Of a DNA stretch of 6,525 nucleotides, positions 1 through 6,467 are shown piece after piece. How positions within the stretch are numbered: the first letter of the stretch is position 1; each line of letters starts with the position of its first letter. The stretch comes from Parachlamydiaceae bacterium. Lineage in GTDB: Bacteria > Chlamydiota > Chlamydiia > Chlamydiales > Parachlamydiaceae. The notes under the pieces were generated by a model, which had not been told where the DNA came from, did not search any database, and saw nothing but the letters and a program-made list of their open reading frames with translations. The stretch lies in assembly GCA_030679615.1 (NCBI GenBank), contig JAUXSJ010000188.1, positions 1-6,525 on the forward strand. Direction: 5' to 3'. The position numbers and the translations under genes were made by a program.

Positions 1-27
1 CAGGACTCGATGATTATTTTACGTTTA

Positions 28-56
28 CCCAGGCCTCCGCTTCGCTCCGACCTGGG
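28..56. repeat. REP-like hairpin module, left copy
   Basis: CCCAGGCC (28-35) can pair with GACCTGGG (49-56), with one C-A mismatch on this strand that becomes a G-T wobble on the other. The 13-nt loop contains the short dyad GCTTCGC. It is the inverted counterpart of the module at 189-217. Confidence 0.6.
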
Positions 57-188
57 CTATCAAATGCCGCCCGTTGGGCCTGAAGAATTCTTGCTTAAAG
101 TAAATTGATATAATTATATAAGGTTAAATATTTTAAAACATCTCATTCAAAGATAATCCTTCAGGCCCAACGGGCAGGCATTTGATAG

Positions 189-217
189 CCCAGGTCGGAG
201 CGAAGCGGAGGCCTGGG
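189..217. repeat. REP-like hairpin module, right copy
   Basis: CCCAGGTC (189-196) pairs with GGCCTGGG (210-217), giving an 8-bp stem with one T-G wobble and a 13-nt loop containing GCGAAGC. Stem size and the imperfect pair resemble REP sequences mobilised by Y1 (RAYT) transposases. No such transposase is in the window, so the link is inferred. Confidence 0.6.
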
Positions 218-244
218 TAAACGTAAAATAATCATCGAGTCCTG

Positions 245-614
245 AAAGGACGCCATTTTATGCTTACGTGTCAATCAAGTTGATAACATTATTTTTAATT
301 TAATGACATTGGGGCATCGCCTTGGGTGAGTGAGACCTCTTTCGGTTGGAAAATGAAACACCTCAAGGTAATCAGGCCATCAGGCCGGGACTAGGCTGGT
401 TAATCTGTTTAAAATTAAGTTCTCCAAGTGTTTTCTTATTTTAGTCGCATTTCACTGAGGAAATGAGATGGAAAATGGAAAACATTACCCAGGGAAATCA
501 CATAAAAAACTGCCCAAATTAACCAGCCTAAGCCGGGGGCGGCCTGATTACCTTCTGCAAGGCGCAATAATTGGGTGAGATGAGTAATAAGGTAAGTCGT
601 TAATTGCGAGACTA
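245..614. other. Gene-free intergenic stretch with an imperfect inverted repeat
   Basis: I find no convincing gene, tRNA or rRNA here. The stretch holds the imperfect inverted repeat at 365-554, a 9-bp direct repeat TTGGGTGAG at 322-330 and 571-579, and a tandem ATCAGGCC duplication at 371-386. The only small frame with an SD-like lead is 36 codons (468-578), and it runs across a repeat arm, so I do not call it. Downstream of the pbp2 stop no clean intrinsic terminator is visible. A run of six T on the minus strand (504-509) follows the nearer arm, but no compact GC stem directly precedes it. Confidence 0.6.
365..554. repeat. Imperfect long inverted repeat with divergent arm centres
   Basis: The left arm 365-404 and right arm 518-554 are reverse complements at both ends: AAGGTAATCAGGCC (outer, 14 bp) and TAGGCTGGTTAAT (inner, 13 bp). 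The 10-13 nt between these blocks differ. In the left arm the GC-rich middle begins with a second copy of ATCAGGCC. In the right arm it is a G-rich run that forms its own small dyad, GCCG-GGGG-CGGC (532-543). The 113-bp loop is mostly AT-rich. The layout resembles a decayed snapback or MITE-like element, distinct in sequence from the one at 1-244. It lies about 60 bp past the pbp2 stop, so a folded transcript could protect or end the pbp2 mRNA. Confidence 0.7.
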
Positions 615-3600
615 TTAAAATTGACCATGCTTAGCTTTGATTTCACGCCATTTTTTCACAATTTGTGCGGCTAAAGGTGCTGCTTCTTTTCCATAACCCC
701 CATAACGCAAATACACGACAACAACTAATTCTGGATGACCAAATTCGTCTTTTAATAGTAAAAAAGCTTTGTTTTTTTCATCGTGAGGACTAAAAGCAAT
801 ACTTCCAAACCAGACGTGAGTATAAATATTTGTTCCATCATCTAAATCTAGATCAATGTTTTCCACAGATTCAGAAGTGCTCGTTTTACCAAATAATTGA
901 TTTTTTAATTCTGTGAAGTCTTTAATCGCTTTTGGATGCTCTTTGTACAACTGAACTAAACTGGAAAGGTTTTCAAGATGCGTTCGATGTGTCGCAGCTT
1001 TTAATCCCTTTAACAGCATCTGCCTAATCGTTTCAGGCATTAAAAGTGTTCTTTTCACTTCAGTCGGAATAGTGTTAATTAAATTTTCTTTAGAATTTGA
1101 TGTTAGATTGAGATTGGTCAATAAGGAGGAATCTATTCCACCTAGAATTTTATTAGATCGAGATTTATTTGTTTTACTAAGTAACTGTTGATTTTCCTCT
1201 CTTAATGGTTCTTTTCCTGCTGTGAGCCTAACAATTTTAGGTTTTAATACCTTACCCCCGTTAGCAATTGCGCTGAGCATCACCGCTGTTTGTAAAGGCG
1301 TGACAACTAGAGAGTGCTGCCCGATTGCCATTGCATATAAACCTGTGCGATTTTCAGCAAGATCTGTTGGAACTTTACCTGGAATTTCCATGGGAAGATC
1401 GATTCCTGTTCGTTCTCCAAAAGAAAATAACTTTGCAACTTTCGATAAATCATCCGGATTTTCTAGACATTCCCCGGCTAGAAGTGAAAAATAAGGATTA
1501 CTGGAAACCTCTAAAGCGCGAATAAGATCGACTCTTCCATTATTTTGATGAGCTAAACTTCTTGGTAAGCGCCCTCCTTTATAAAGTTGAGGAATGGGTT
1601 TACCATCTTCAGTATATCCTACATAGCGGGTATTCCCATGTTGATAAACTTGATCCACAATTACCAAAGGATTTAAATCTTTTGGAGTCACAATTTGACT
1701 GCCCATTTTTTGAAAGCGTTGAATCAAGGCTTCATAGGCTAAAACTAATTTAAAAAGAGATCCTTGAATTGCAGCTTGACGATAGCCATGTGAACGACCG
1801 CATCCGAATCCATATACAGGATAAAATGAAGCGGCAAGATGTTTTTCTAAAGGGGCAGCTTGTCGAATAGATCGATAACGTCCAAATAAAGGACGCGTAA
1901 GTTCATCAAATGAACGAAATGATTGAAGATAACTTGTTGCTAATTCAGTGGGAAGATTTTTAATCGAAAAATGAAGAGTGTCATAATCAGATTTCCATTT
2001 TACTGATTGATGAGCACCTTCTTTTAATTCGTTATACCATTGAGTAAAGTATGTCAAATAGGGCTTTAAATTTTCTTGATATAGGTCAATGTTTGTGGAT
2101 TGTTTGCCGGTTAAAAATGTTAAAACAAATTCCCAACGATAAGCGTTCCAAAAATCTTGAAAAAATTGTGATTCTTGTTGATCCAGGTAATCAAGATAAG
2201 GCTTTGGATATATTTTAGCGTTTTTTTCTTCTAATCTTTTATTTTTTAGGAATTCCTTTTCTTCTTGTTTTCGCCATTCTTTGAAATCAATATCATGATA
2301 TAATTCTTTTAATCGCTCTTTTACAAATTCATGAACTGTGACAAAACTTCCGGATTGAAGTCGATAATTTTCAATCTTTTCTTGTCCTTTTATGTTTAAT
2401 AAGTTTTCAGAAAAACGTTCTTCATTTAGAGCTAAACGGCATAAATCGACAACTAGTACTTTATCATAATTTTTTTCAATGTGGTTTAAATAAGGATTTA
2501 AACCTTCTTTAATGGGGTTTAATACAGGTTTCAGTTCATCCATTCTTAAGAGAAAAGCTTCTTTTTCTTTCCCTTTCAAATTTTGACGATAAGGTTCGTG
2601 TTTTTCACCGGTATAAAGAAAGTTAAAAATGGTATAGAGATCTACTTCAGGTAAAAGTGATTGTAGGCTTTCTATGTGGCGTTGAAGTGAAACGATGTCT
2701 TTTATTTTATAAAGTTGATCGAGTGTTTGTCTGACAATTCCATCATGAGGAAGAATGAAATCTAAGTAACGATTCCAGGTCAGCCAGATTTTTTCTTCGT
2801 AGAATTTTTTTTCAGATTCATTGAACCTTTCCCTTTCATATGGCTTTTGAAGATTCCATATTTGAGCGATGTAAGCCTCATTTTCAAACCAGCGTTGAAT
2901 CTGACTTTTCTTTTCTCTTTTTTCTTCGCTGCTTCCACAAAAAATAAAGTCATTAGGATTAAAGCGAGGATATGAAGCTAAAGTAAGAATTTCTCCAGTA
3001 TGTGGTTCCATGACGACAATGGCCCCACCCTTTATCCAAGGTTCTTTATCTGTCAAAACTGTATTTTTAGGTCCAGTTAATTTTGATTTCCTTACAGGTC
3101 TGAGCTCTTCGTTTTGAGCTAGTAAGGATTCAGCGTATTCTTGTAATTCAGCTGAGATTGTGAGTAAAATACGATGTCCCGATAAAGGGGCTCTGGATCC
3201 TGGTAGTTCTCTTAAAAAATGTCCCTTCGAGTCAGCTTCATAAATTTTTTTTCCATAAAATCCTCTTAATTGCTCTTCAAAAGTTCCTTCAATTCCAGTT
3301 TTGCCTACATAATCGTGAATCGTGTAGGCTTTTTCTTTAAGATCTTTTAGTCTTTTTTGAGCTTGGGCAAGTGTTTCTATGCCTTTTGGTGGATCAACTT
3401 CTAAATCATTTTCATGAGCATGAATAAAATGTTCTAAGGCTTTAATTTCATGTAAAATTTTTTCAAATTGTGGGCGATTAATGGCTCCCATGTAACCAAT
3501 GATATCTCCCGCGACACGACCTCTTGGATAATAGCGTTGTGGAAGATGTCGCATATGTATGCCAGGCCAATCTTTTTCTAAACCTTTTAGTAAATAATAC

Positions 3601-4106
3601 TCTTTTTCTGAAATATCTGACTTAATGACGAAGGGAACATTTGAGTAATAAGACGCTTTTGCATGAATCAAATCTTCAATCCTGTCAGCATCTAATCCTA
3701 ATGCTTCTCCAAGAAATTCTGATAATTGACGAATGTACTCTTTTCGTTTGAAAATTTTTATTTTTTGACCATTTTCATCTTTTCTCCATTCAATACTTGG
3801 AATATTTCGAAGTTGCGCATAAAGAATAGTTGCTTGATATGAGATTTTATTAATGGCTAAAGGGAGATTAAATCGATCCCTAATCGTTGCGCGAATGGCA
3901 GGTTCAATAATGACTTTTCGTTGAGGTTTTTGTGATTCCTGTAATTTTTCATCATATTGTATGACAGAAAGATGCCATACGCGAAAAATAATTAGAAAGA
4001 TCCCAATAAGAATGACGTGCAAAATGCGATTAGCTTTTGCAGGGATATCGTGATGAAAAATGTCAACGCGAGTTCTTTTTTTTCTTTGACGATTCGTTTT
4101 GAACAT
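615..4106 (-). CDS. pbp2: Penicillin-binding protein 2, chlamydial type with large insertion in the transpeptidase domain
   Basis: Class B penicillin-binding protein, 1163 aa: an inner-membrane D,D-transpeptidase that crosslinks peptidoglycan, normally working with RodA/MreB. In chlamydiae it serves the FtsZ-independent division mode. After a basic N-terminus comes one membrane segment (about residues 28-48), then a dimerisation domain (about 64-310, with the IRDR...LA start and GKTGIEGTFE). The transpeptidase domain opens near 359 (MEPHTGEILTLASYP, 366-380). It is interrupted by about 345 charged, helix-prone residues (about 390-735). Catalytic motifs are SLFK (S783, K786), SSN (868-870) and KTS (1074-1076) in place of KTG. 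The TGIDLP and VTPLQTA blocks (900-941) are well kept. The C-terminus (EAAPLAAQIVKKW) is typical, so the gene looks complete. The ATG at 4106 has no clear Shine-Dalgarno. FtsI/PBP3 is the alternative; the length favours PBP2. Confidence 0.9.
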   Translation of the reverse strand: MFKTNRQRKKRTRVDIFHHDIPAKANRILHVILIGIFLIIFRVWHLSVIQYDEKLQESQKPQRKVIIEPAIRATIRDRFNLPLAINKISYQATILYAQLRNIPSIEWRKDENGQKIKIFKRKEYIRQLSEFLGEALGLDADRIEDLIHAKASYYSNVPFVIKSDISEKEYYLLKGLEKDWPGIHMRHLPQRYYPRGRVAGDIIGYMGAINRPQFEKILHEIKALEHFIHAHENDLEVDPPKGIETLAQAQKRLKDLKEKAYTIHDYVGKTGIEGTFEEQLRGFYGKKIYEADSKGHFLRELPGSRAPLSGHRILLTISAELQEYAESLLAQNEELRPVRKSKLTGPKNTVLTDKEPWIKGGAIVVMEPHTGEILTLASYPRFNPNDFIFCGSSEEKREKKSQIQRWFENEAYIAQIWNLQKPYERERFNESEKKFYEEKIWLTWNRYLDFILPHDGIVRQTLDQLYKIKDIVSLQRHIESLQSLLPEVDLYTIFNFLYTGEKHEPYRQNLKGKEKEAFLLRMDELKPVLNPIKEGLNPYLNHIEKNYDKVLVVDLCRLALNEERFSENLLNIKGQEKIENYRLQSGSFVTVHEFVKERLKELYHDIDFKEWRKQEEKEFLKNKRLEEKNAKIYPKPYLDYLDQQESQFFQDFWNAYRWEFVLTFLTGKQSTNIDLYQENLKPYLTYFTQWYNELKEGAHQSVKWKSDYDTLHFSIKNLPTELATSYLQSFRSFDELTRPLFGRYRSIRQAAPLEKHLAASFYPVYGFGCGRSHGYRQAAIQGSLFKLVLAYEALIQRFQKMGSQIVTPKDLNPLVIVDQVYQHGNTRYVGYTEDGKPIPQLYKGGRLPRSLAHQNNGRVDLIRALEVSSNPYFSLLAGECLENPDDLSKVAKLFSFGERTGIDLPMEIPGKVPTDLAENRTGLYAMAIGQHSLVVTPLQTAVMLSAIANGGKVLKPKIVRLTAGKEPLREENQQLLSKTNKSRSNKILGGIDSSLLTNLNLTSNSKENLINTIPTEVKRTLLMPETIRQMLLKGLKAATHRTHLENLSSLVQLYKEHPKAIKDFTELKNQLFGKTSTSESVENIDLDLDDGTNIYTHVWFGSIAFSPHDEKNKAFLLLKDEFGHPELVVVVYLRYGGYGKEAAPLAAQIVKKWREIKAKHGQF

Positions 4107-4139
4107 TTTCTAGCATTCAGTTGTATTTTAAATTTTTAC

Positions 4140-4157
4140 CACTGAGATTACTGAGAT
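4140..4157. repeat. Two-copy 9-bp tandem repeat (CACTGAGAT/TACTGAGAT)
   Basis: CACTGAGAT (4140-4148) is followed directly by TACTGAGAT (4149-4157), in the would-be pbp2 leader. The 9-bp period matches that of the larger repeat at 4242-4362. Two copies are few, but the motif resembles short-period intergenic repeats I recall from many bacterial genomes. Confidence 0.5.
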
Positions 4158-4204
4158 ATCAAGGGCTAAAGTGGGATCTAACCCTCTTATAAAATAAAAC
4201 AGGT

Positions 4205-4232
4205 ACTTTAAAGTAATCGTTCAGTCGATCAA
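4205..4232 (-). promoter_or_regulatory. Weak candidate sigma-70-like promoter for pbp2
   Basis: On the minus strand TTGATC (4227-4232) and TAAAGT (4205-4210) are separated by 16 bp, each matching 4 of 6 consensus bases. The -10 overlaps a perfect 12-bp palindrome TACTTTAAAGTA (4204-4215), which could be an operator or chance in AT-rich DNA. It would give a leader of about 90 nt. Another -10-like TATAAG (4186-4191) has no good -35. Confidence 0.25.
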
Positions 4233-4241
4233 GATACAAAT

Positions 4242-4362
4242 AAAAACAGGATAAGCAGGATAGGCAGGATAATGACGTTTATCAACAAATAATTTAATAT
4301 AATTGTTTAATCATATTGTAGATAGGGGGCATTATCCTGCCTATCCTGCCTATCCTGTTTTT
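4242..4362. repeat. Inverted repeat of 9-bp units between the hydrolase gene and pbp2; possible terminator
   Basis: The left arm (4242-4274) and right arm (4330-4362) are reverse complements over 33 bp with one mismatch. Each arm is three 9-bp units of the type CAGGATAGG, flanked by A5 or T5. The loop is 55 nt and AT-rich. The right arm ends one base before the stop codon of the hydrolase gene (4364). On the minus strand the fold would end in five T, so it may terminate or stabilise that transcript. The symmetric A/T flanks would let it act in either direction. The loop is long for a classical terminator, so the regulatory role is inferred while the repeat is directly visible. Confidence 0.8.
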
Positions 4363-4363
4363 T

Positions 4364-6034
4364 TTAATGATCACCTTTGTTTTCAGATTGTTCAACAATT
4401 GGTAAAATAAGTCGAGAAGGATATTGCTCATTCATATAAAGAGTGTTTTTAGCGATTTTACACTGACCTGAATTTGCACCAATTAACCCTACGTTTTTAT
4501 TACATTCATAACGAGGATAGTTTGAGCTGCTCACAGACACTCGGATAGCATGACCTTTTGCAAATACGATGCTTGTGGCTAATAGATCGACTTCAATTTT
4601 TTCCGGTTTGCCCGGTTGGAAATTTGGATGTAAATCTTTATTGCAACACATAACACCTAAACGATAAACTCCCTCTGAGATTAAAATACTGCGTCCATCC
4701 GGATACACGTCGCATAAGCGTAATACGATATCTGTATCATTTTGATCTGTAGAAAAATAAACGATTGCTGAGAGTGGACCTGTCACTTCGGTATCTTTTT
4801 CCAACACAGGTGTTGTAAATACGATGATGTCGTCTCTTTCTTCAATACTTTTTTGATCTTTAGGTCCTGACTCTAAAAATAAATTACGTCCACCAGTTGT
4901 AGGTATCGGTTGGGCGGGGTTGTAATTATAAGAAAGAGTTCCTTCAGATACATGTTTCAATTGAAGGGTTGAATCTTTATTAAAATAGAAAGGTGTTTGT
5001 TGAGCTGGAACGGGCCATTGCTCTGCAGTTTTCCAAACATTACCTGCTGATGGTGTTCCATCAAAAGGTCCCATCACATAATACATGACTGGGGGGAGTT
5101 GATTAATTCCGTTATCAATTCCTTTTAAATAATAATCAAACCAACTTTTCGATGAAATGTCAAATGGAGGCTGATATCCGGCAACAGGAACTTCAAAATC
5201 TCCAAGCTTTAATGACATCGGCCAAAAATGAGTCCAAGGTCCAATGACTAATTTTTGAGATCCTTTTGCACCTTCACTCCCAAGGGATTGACGAGTTTCA
5301 AAAGCAGTTAATGTTCCTTGTAGAAAAGTATCATACCAACCGCCGATATGAATGCCTGGGACTTTAACTTGGTGCGCAACCTCTAACGAATTCAATTGTT
5401 TCCAAAACGAATTATAATGTGGGCGTTGACTGACATAATTGAGAACACCTGTGTCACGCGCATAATATCCTAGCCAACTTTCTGCTTGATGCTTAAGTAA
5501 TTGACCTCCAGGATAGAGTCCATGATGGTATAAGCTTGCTGCTGCTACAATAATATATTGACAAGTTAAGTGAGGAGGATTAGATGGTGCCATTAAAAGT
5601 TGTGTAATTCCGAGTGCAGATGCGCCCCAGGTACCAATTTTTCCATTTGTATAAGGACTTTTGGCCAACCATTCGACAGTATCAAATCCATCTTGTAATT
5701 TACCCCATCCATCAGAAATGAAGGGAAGCGTTTTACCTTCTTTGTCAATAACACTTCGTGTTTCTTGAATCGCAATCACATAACCTGCTTTTGCAAGTTC
5801 TGTAATACTTAAAAAAAAGTCTTGCCTTCTTCCTGCTGGGCTTCTTAATAAAATACAGGGAAGATGGCGTGCTTCAGGGGAAGGTAGGTAGAGATCAGTG
5901 AGAAGTTCAGTGCCATCTCTCATTGGGATAGAGATCGTTGTCGTGGGTTCTGCTACTTCAATAGCAGAAAGAGATTGGGAGATAAGAGTTACAAAAAATG
6001 TGCAGAAAAAAATGCAATATTTCAATGTATTCAT
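4364..6034 (-). CDS. Secreted CocE/NonD-type (X-Pro dipeptidyl-peptidase S15 family) serine hydrolase
   Basis: 556 aa from the chosen start. An alpha/beta hydrolase of the cocaine-esterase/X-Pro dipeptidyl-peptidase group, which cleaves esters, beta-lactam side chains or Xaa-Pro peptides; the substrate here cannot be told. A Sec signal peptide is visible: K5, a hydrophobic core (about 7-20), then SLSA with likely cleavage after A24 and no lipobox, so the enzyme should act in the periplasm or beyond. The catalytic domain starts at PMRDGTELLTDLYLP (37-51). The triad is complete: S139 in GASALG, D235 in GGWYDTF, H269 in GPWTHFW. A cap region lies between S139 and D235, and the jelly-roll C-terminal domain includes SSNYPRYECN (503-512). 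The frame could open at a TTG (6076), but that lies in a hairpin, so the ATG at 6034 before the signal peptide is preferred; its Shine-Dalgarno is weak. The usual oxyanion tyrosine seems absent (A67). Confidence 0.85.
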   Translation of the reverse strand: MNTLKYCIFFCTFFVTLISQSLSAIEVAEPTTTISIPMRDGTELLTDLYLPSPEARHLPCILLRSPAGRRQDFFLSITELAKAGYVIAIQETRSVIDKEGKTLPFISDGWGKLQDGFDTVEWLAKSPYTNGKIGTWGASALGITQLLMAPSNPPHLTCQYIIVAAASLYHHGLYPGGQLLKHQAESWLGYYARDTGVLNYVSQRPHYNSFWKQLNSLEVAHQVKVPGIHIGGWYDTFLQGTLTAFETRQSLGSEGAKGSQKLVIGPWTHFWPMSLKLGDFEVPVAGYQPPFDISSKSWFDYYLKGIDNGINQLPPVMYYVMGPFDGTPSAGNVWKTAEQWPVPAQQTPFYFNKDSTLQLKHVSEGTLSYNYNPAQPIPTTGGRNLFLESGPKDQKSIEERDDIIVFTTPVLEKDTEVTGPLSAIVYFSTDQNDTDIVLRLCDVYPDGRSILISEGVYRLGVMCCNKDLHPNFQPGKPEKIEVDLLATSIVFAKGHAIRVSVSSSNYPRYECNKNVGLIGANSGQCKIAKNTLYMNEQYPSRLILPIVEQSENKGDH

Positions 6035-6057
6035 GGAAATTCTTTTTTGCGCCTCGA

Positions 6058-6098
6058 AAATTTTTTTTGCCCCCAAATTAAAGGGGCAAAAAAAATTT
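6058..6098. terminator. Strong hairpin between rpsT and the hydrolase gene; possible bidirectional terminator
   Basis: A perfect 16-bp stem pairs AAATTTTTTTTGCCCC (6058-6073) with GGGGCAAAAAAAATTT (6083-6098) around a 9-nt loop. It lies 43 bp past the rpsT stop and just before the hydrolase ATG. Orientation is unusual: the T8 is on the rising side and the A8 on the falling side, the reverse of a textbook terminator. Only four U would follow the stem in an rpsT transcript. It may terminate or attenuate read-through, or act as a 3' stability element. The fold is certain; its function is inferred. Confidence 0.6.
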
Positions 6099-6141
6099 GA
6101 TGGCTAGTTTGAATGAAGTTTAGTCTTCTAGATCTTGAAAA

Positions 6142-6426
6142 TTAAGCTTTTGCTAGAGCGCGAGCAGCAAGACGAGATTTAGTACGGCTAGCTTTATTAA
6201 TCTTGTAGATTCCTACTTTTACACATTTATCTAATAAACTATAGATATCATTTAATTTCAAAGTAGCGAGTTCTTTATCATTTTTTGCTAATGCATCTTC
6301 GAAAGAGCGGATAGCTGTACGAGCTTGTGATTTATAAACTTTATTAGTTAGGCGTCTCTTTTCGTTTTGTAAATCACGTTTTAGAGCTGTTGGACGCTTC
6401 ATTTTTTTTGCAGGTTCTTTTGCCAT
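6142..6426 (-). CDS. rpsT: 30S ribosomal protein S20
   Basis: 94 aa, basic, within the usual S20 length of about 85-98. S20 binds 16S rRNA early in assembly of the small ribosomal subunit. Family features are the N-terminal ALKRDLQNEKRRLTN block (about 12-26), a long helical middle ending in LLDKC, and the Lys/Arg-rich tail INKASRTKSRLAARALAKA. The frame is open upstream to an ATG at 6450, but the ATG at 6426 is chosen because it gives the normal MAKEPAKK start. AGAGG (6431-6435) sits four bases before it, whereas the upstream ATG has no ribosome binding site. It is the first gene of this minus-strand series, behind the promoter at 6468-6496. In many bacteria S20 represses its own translation; the short leader gives no direct evidence for or against that here. 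Confidence 0.96.
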   Translation of the reverse strand: MAKEPAKKMKRPTALKRDLQNEKRRLTNKVYKSQARTAIRSFEDALAKNDKELATLKLNDIYSLLDKCVKVGIYKINKASRTKSRLAARALAKA

Positions 6427-6430
6427 TTTT

Positions 6431-6435
6431 CCTCT
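6431..6435 (-). promoter_or_regulatory. Shine-Dalgarno that fixes the rpsT start
   Basis: AGAGG on the minus strand, separated by AAAA from the ATG at 6424-6426. It supports this start over the in-frame ATG eight codons upstream. Confidence 0.8.
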
Positions 6436-6467
6436 AGGGTTGAAAAACATTGGTTATTAAGGACTCT

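Larger units (their letters stand above)
1..244. repeat. Long near-perfect inverted repeat (snapback, MITE/REP-like element)
   Basis: The left arm (1-85) is the reverse complement of the right arm (159-244). The only difference over 85 bp is one extra A at 176. The 73-bp spacer (86-158) is strongly AT-rich, while the inner parts of the arms are GC-rich, unlike the surrounding DNA. Each arm holds two smaller dyads: GCCC-GTT/AAC-GGGC (69-79; 165-175) and CCCAGG...CCTGGG (28-56; 189-217). The left arm begins at the window edge, so the element may extend further. I see no open reading frame or transposase in it. The pattern is that of a non-autonomous element or a head-to-head pair of REP units. 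From memory, similar GCCCAACGGGC plus CCCAGG/CCTGGG modules recur in intergenic DNA of planctomycetes and related bacteria; this is recollection, not a search result. Next to the pbp2 3' side it could also fold in RNA. Confidence 0.85.

Noticed and set aside
91..114. TATAAT with an upstream TTGCTT in the spacer of the first snapback
   Set aside because: The spacing is only 12 bp, and TATAAT-like strings are expected by chance in such AT-rich DNA.
468..578. 36-codon frame on the plus strand with GAGG seven bases before its ATG
   Set aside because: It runs through the right arm of an inverted repeat, shows no recognisable protein features and is too short to support without conservation.
1..614. 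CRISPR array or tRNA in the left intergenic region
   Set aside because: The repeats are inverted pairs, not regularly spaced direct repeats, and no cloverleaf or CCA-type end was found.
1222..1753. Three plus-strand open frames (1222-1494, 1325-1525, 1562-1753)
   Set aside because: They are antisense shadows of the conserved pbp2 transpeptidase region, with no family resemblance of their own.
5593..5775. Minus-strand 60-codon frame inside the hydrolase gene
   Set aside because: It overlaps the catalytic serine region of the hydrolase in another frame and resembles nothing known.
6034..6076. TTG start at 6076 for the hydrolase gene, adding 14 residues
   Set aside because: It lies within a strong hairpin and would push the signal peptide inward; the ATG at 6034 gives a standard Sec signal.
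5898..6107. Plus-strand 69-codon frame over the hydrolase 5' end
   Set aside because: It is antisense to the signal peptide region and passes through the hairpin at 6058-6098.
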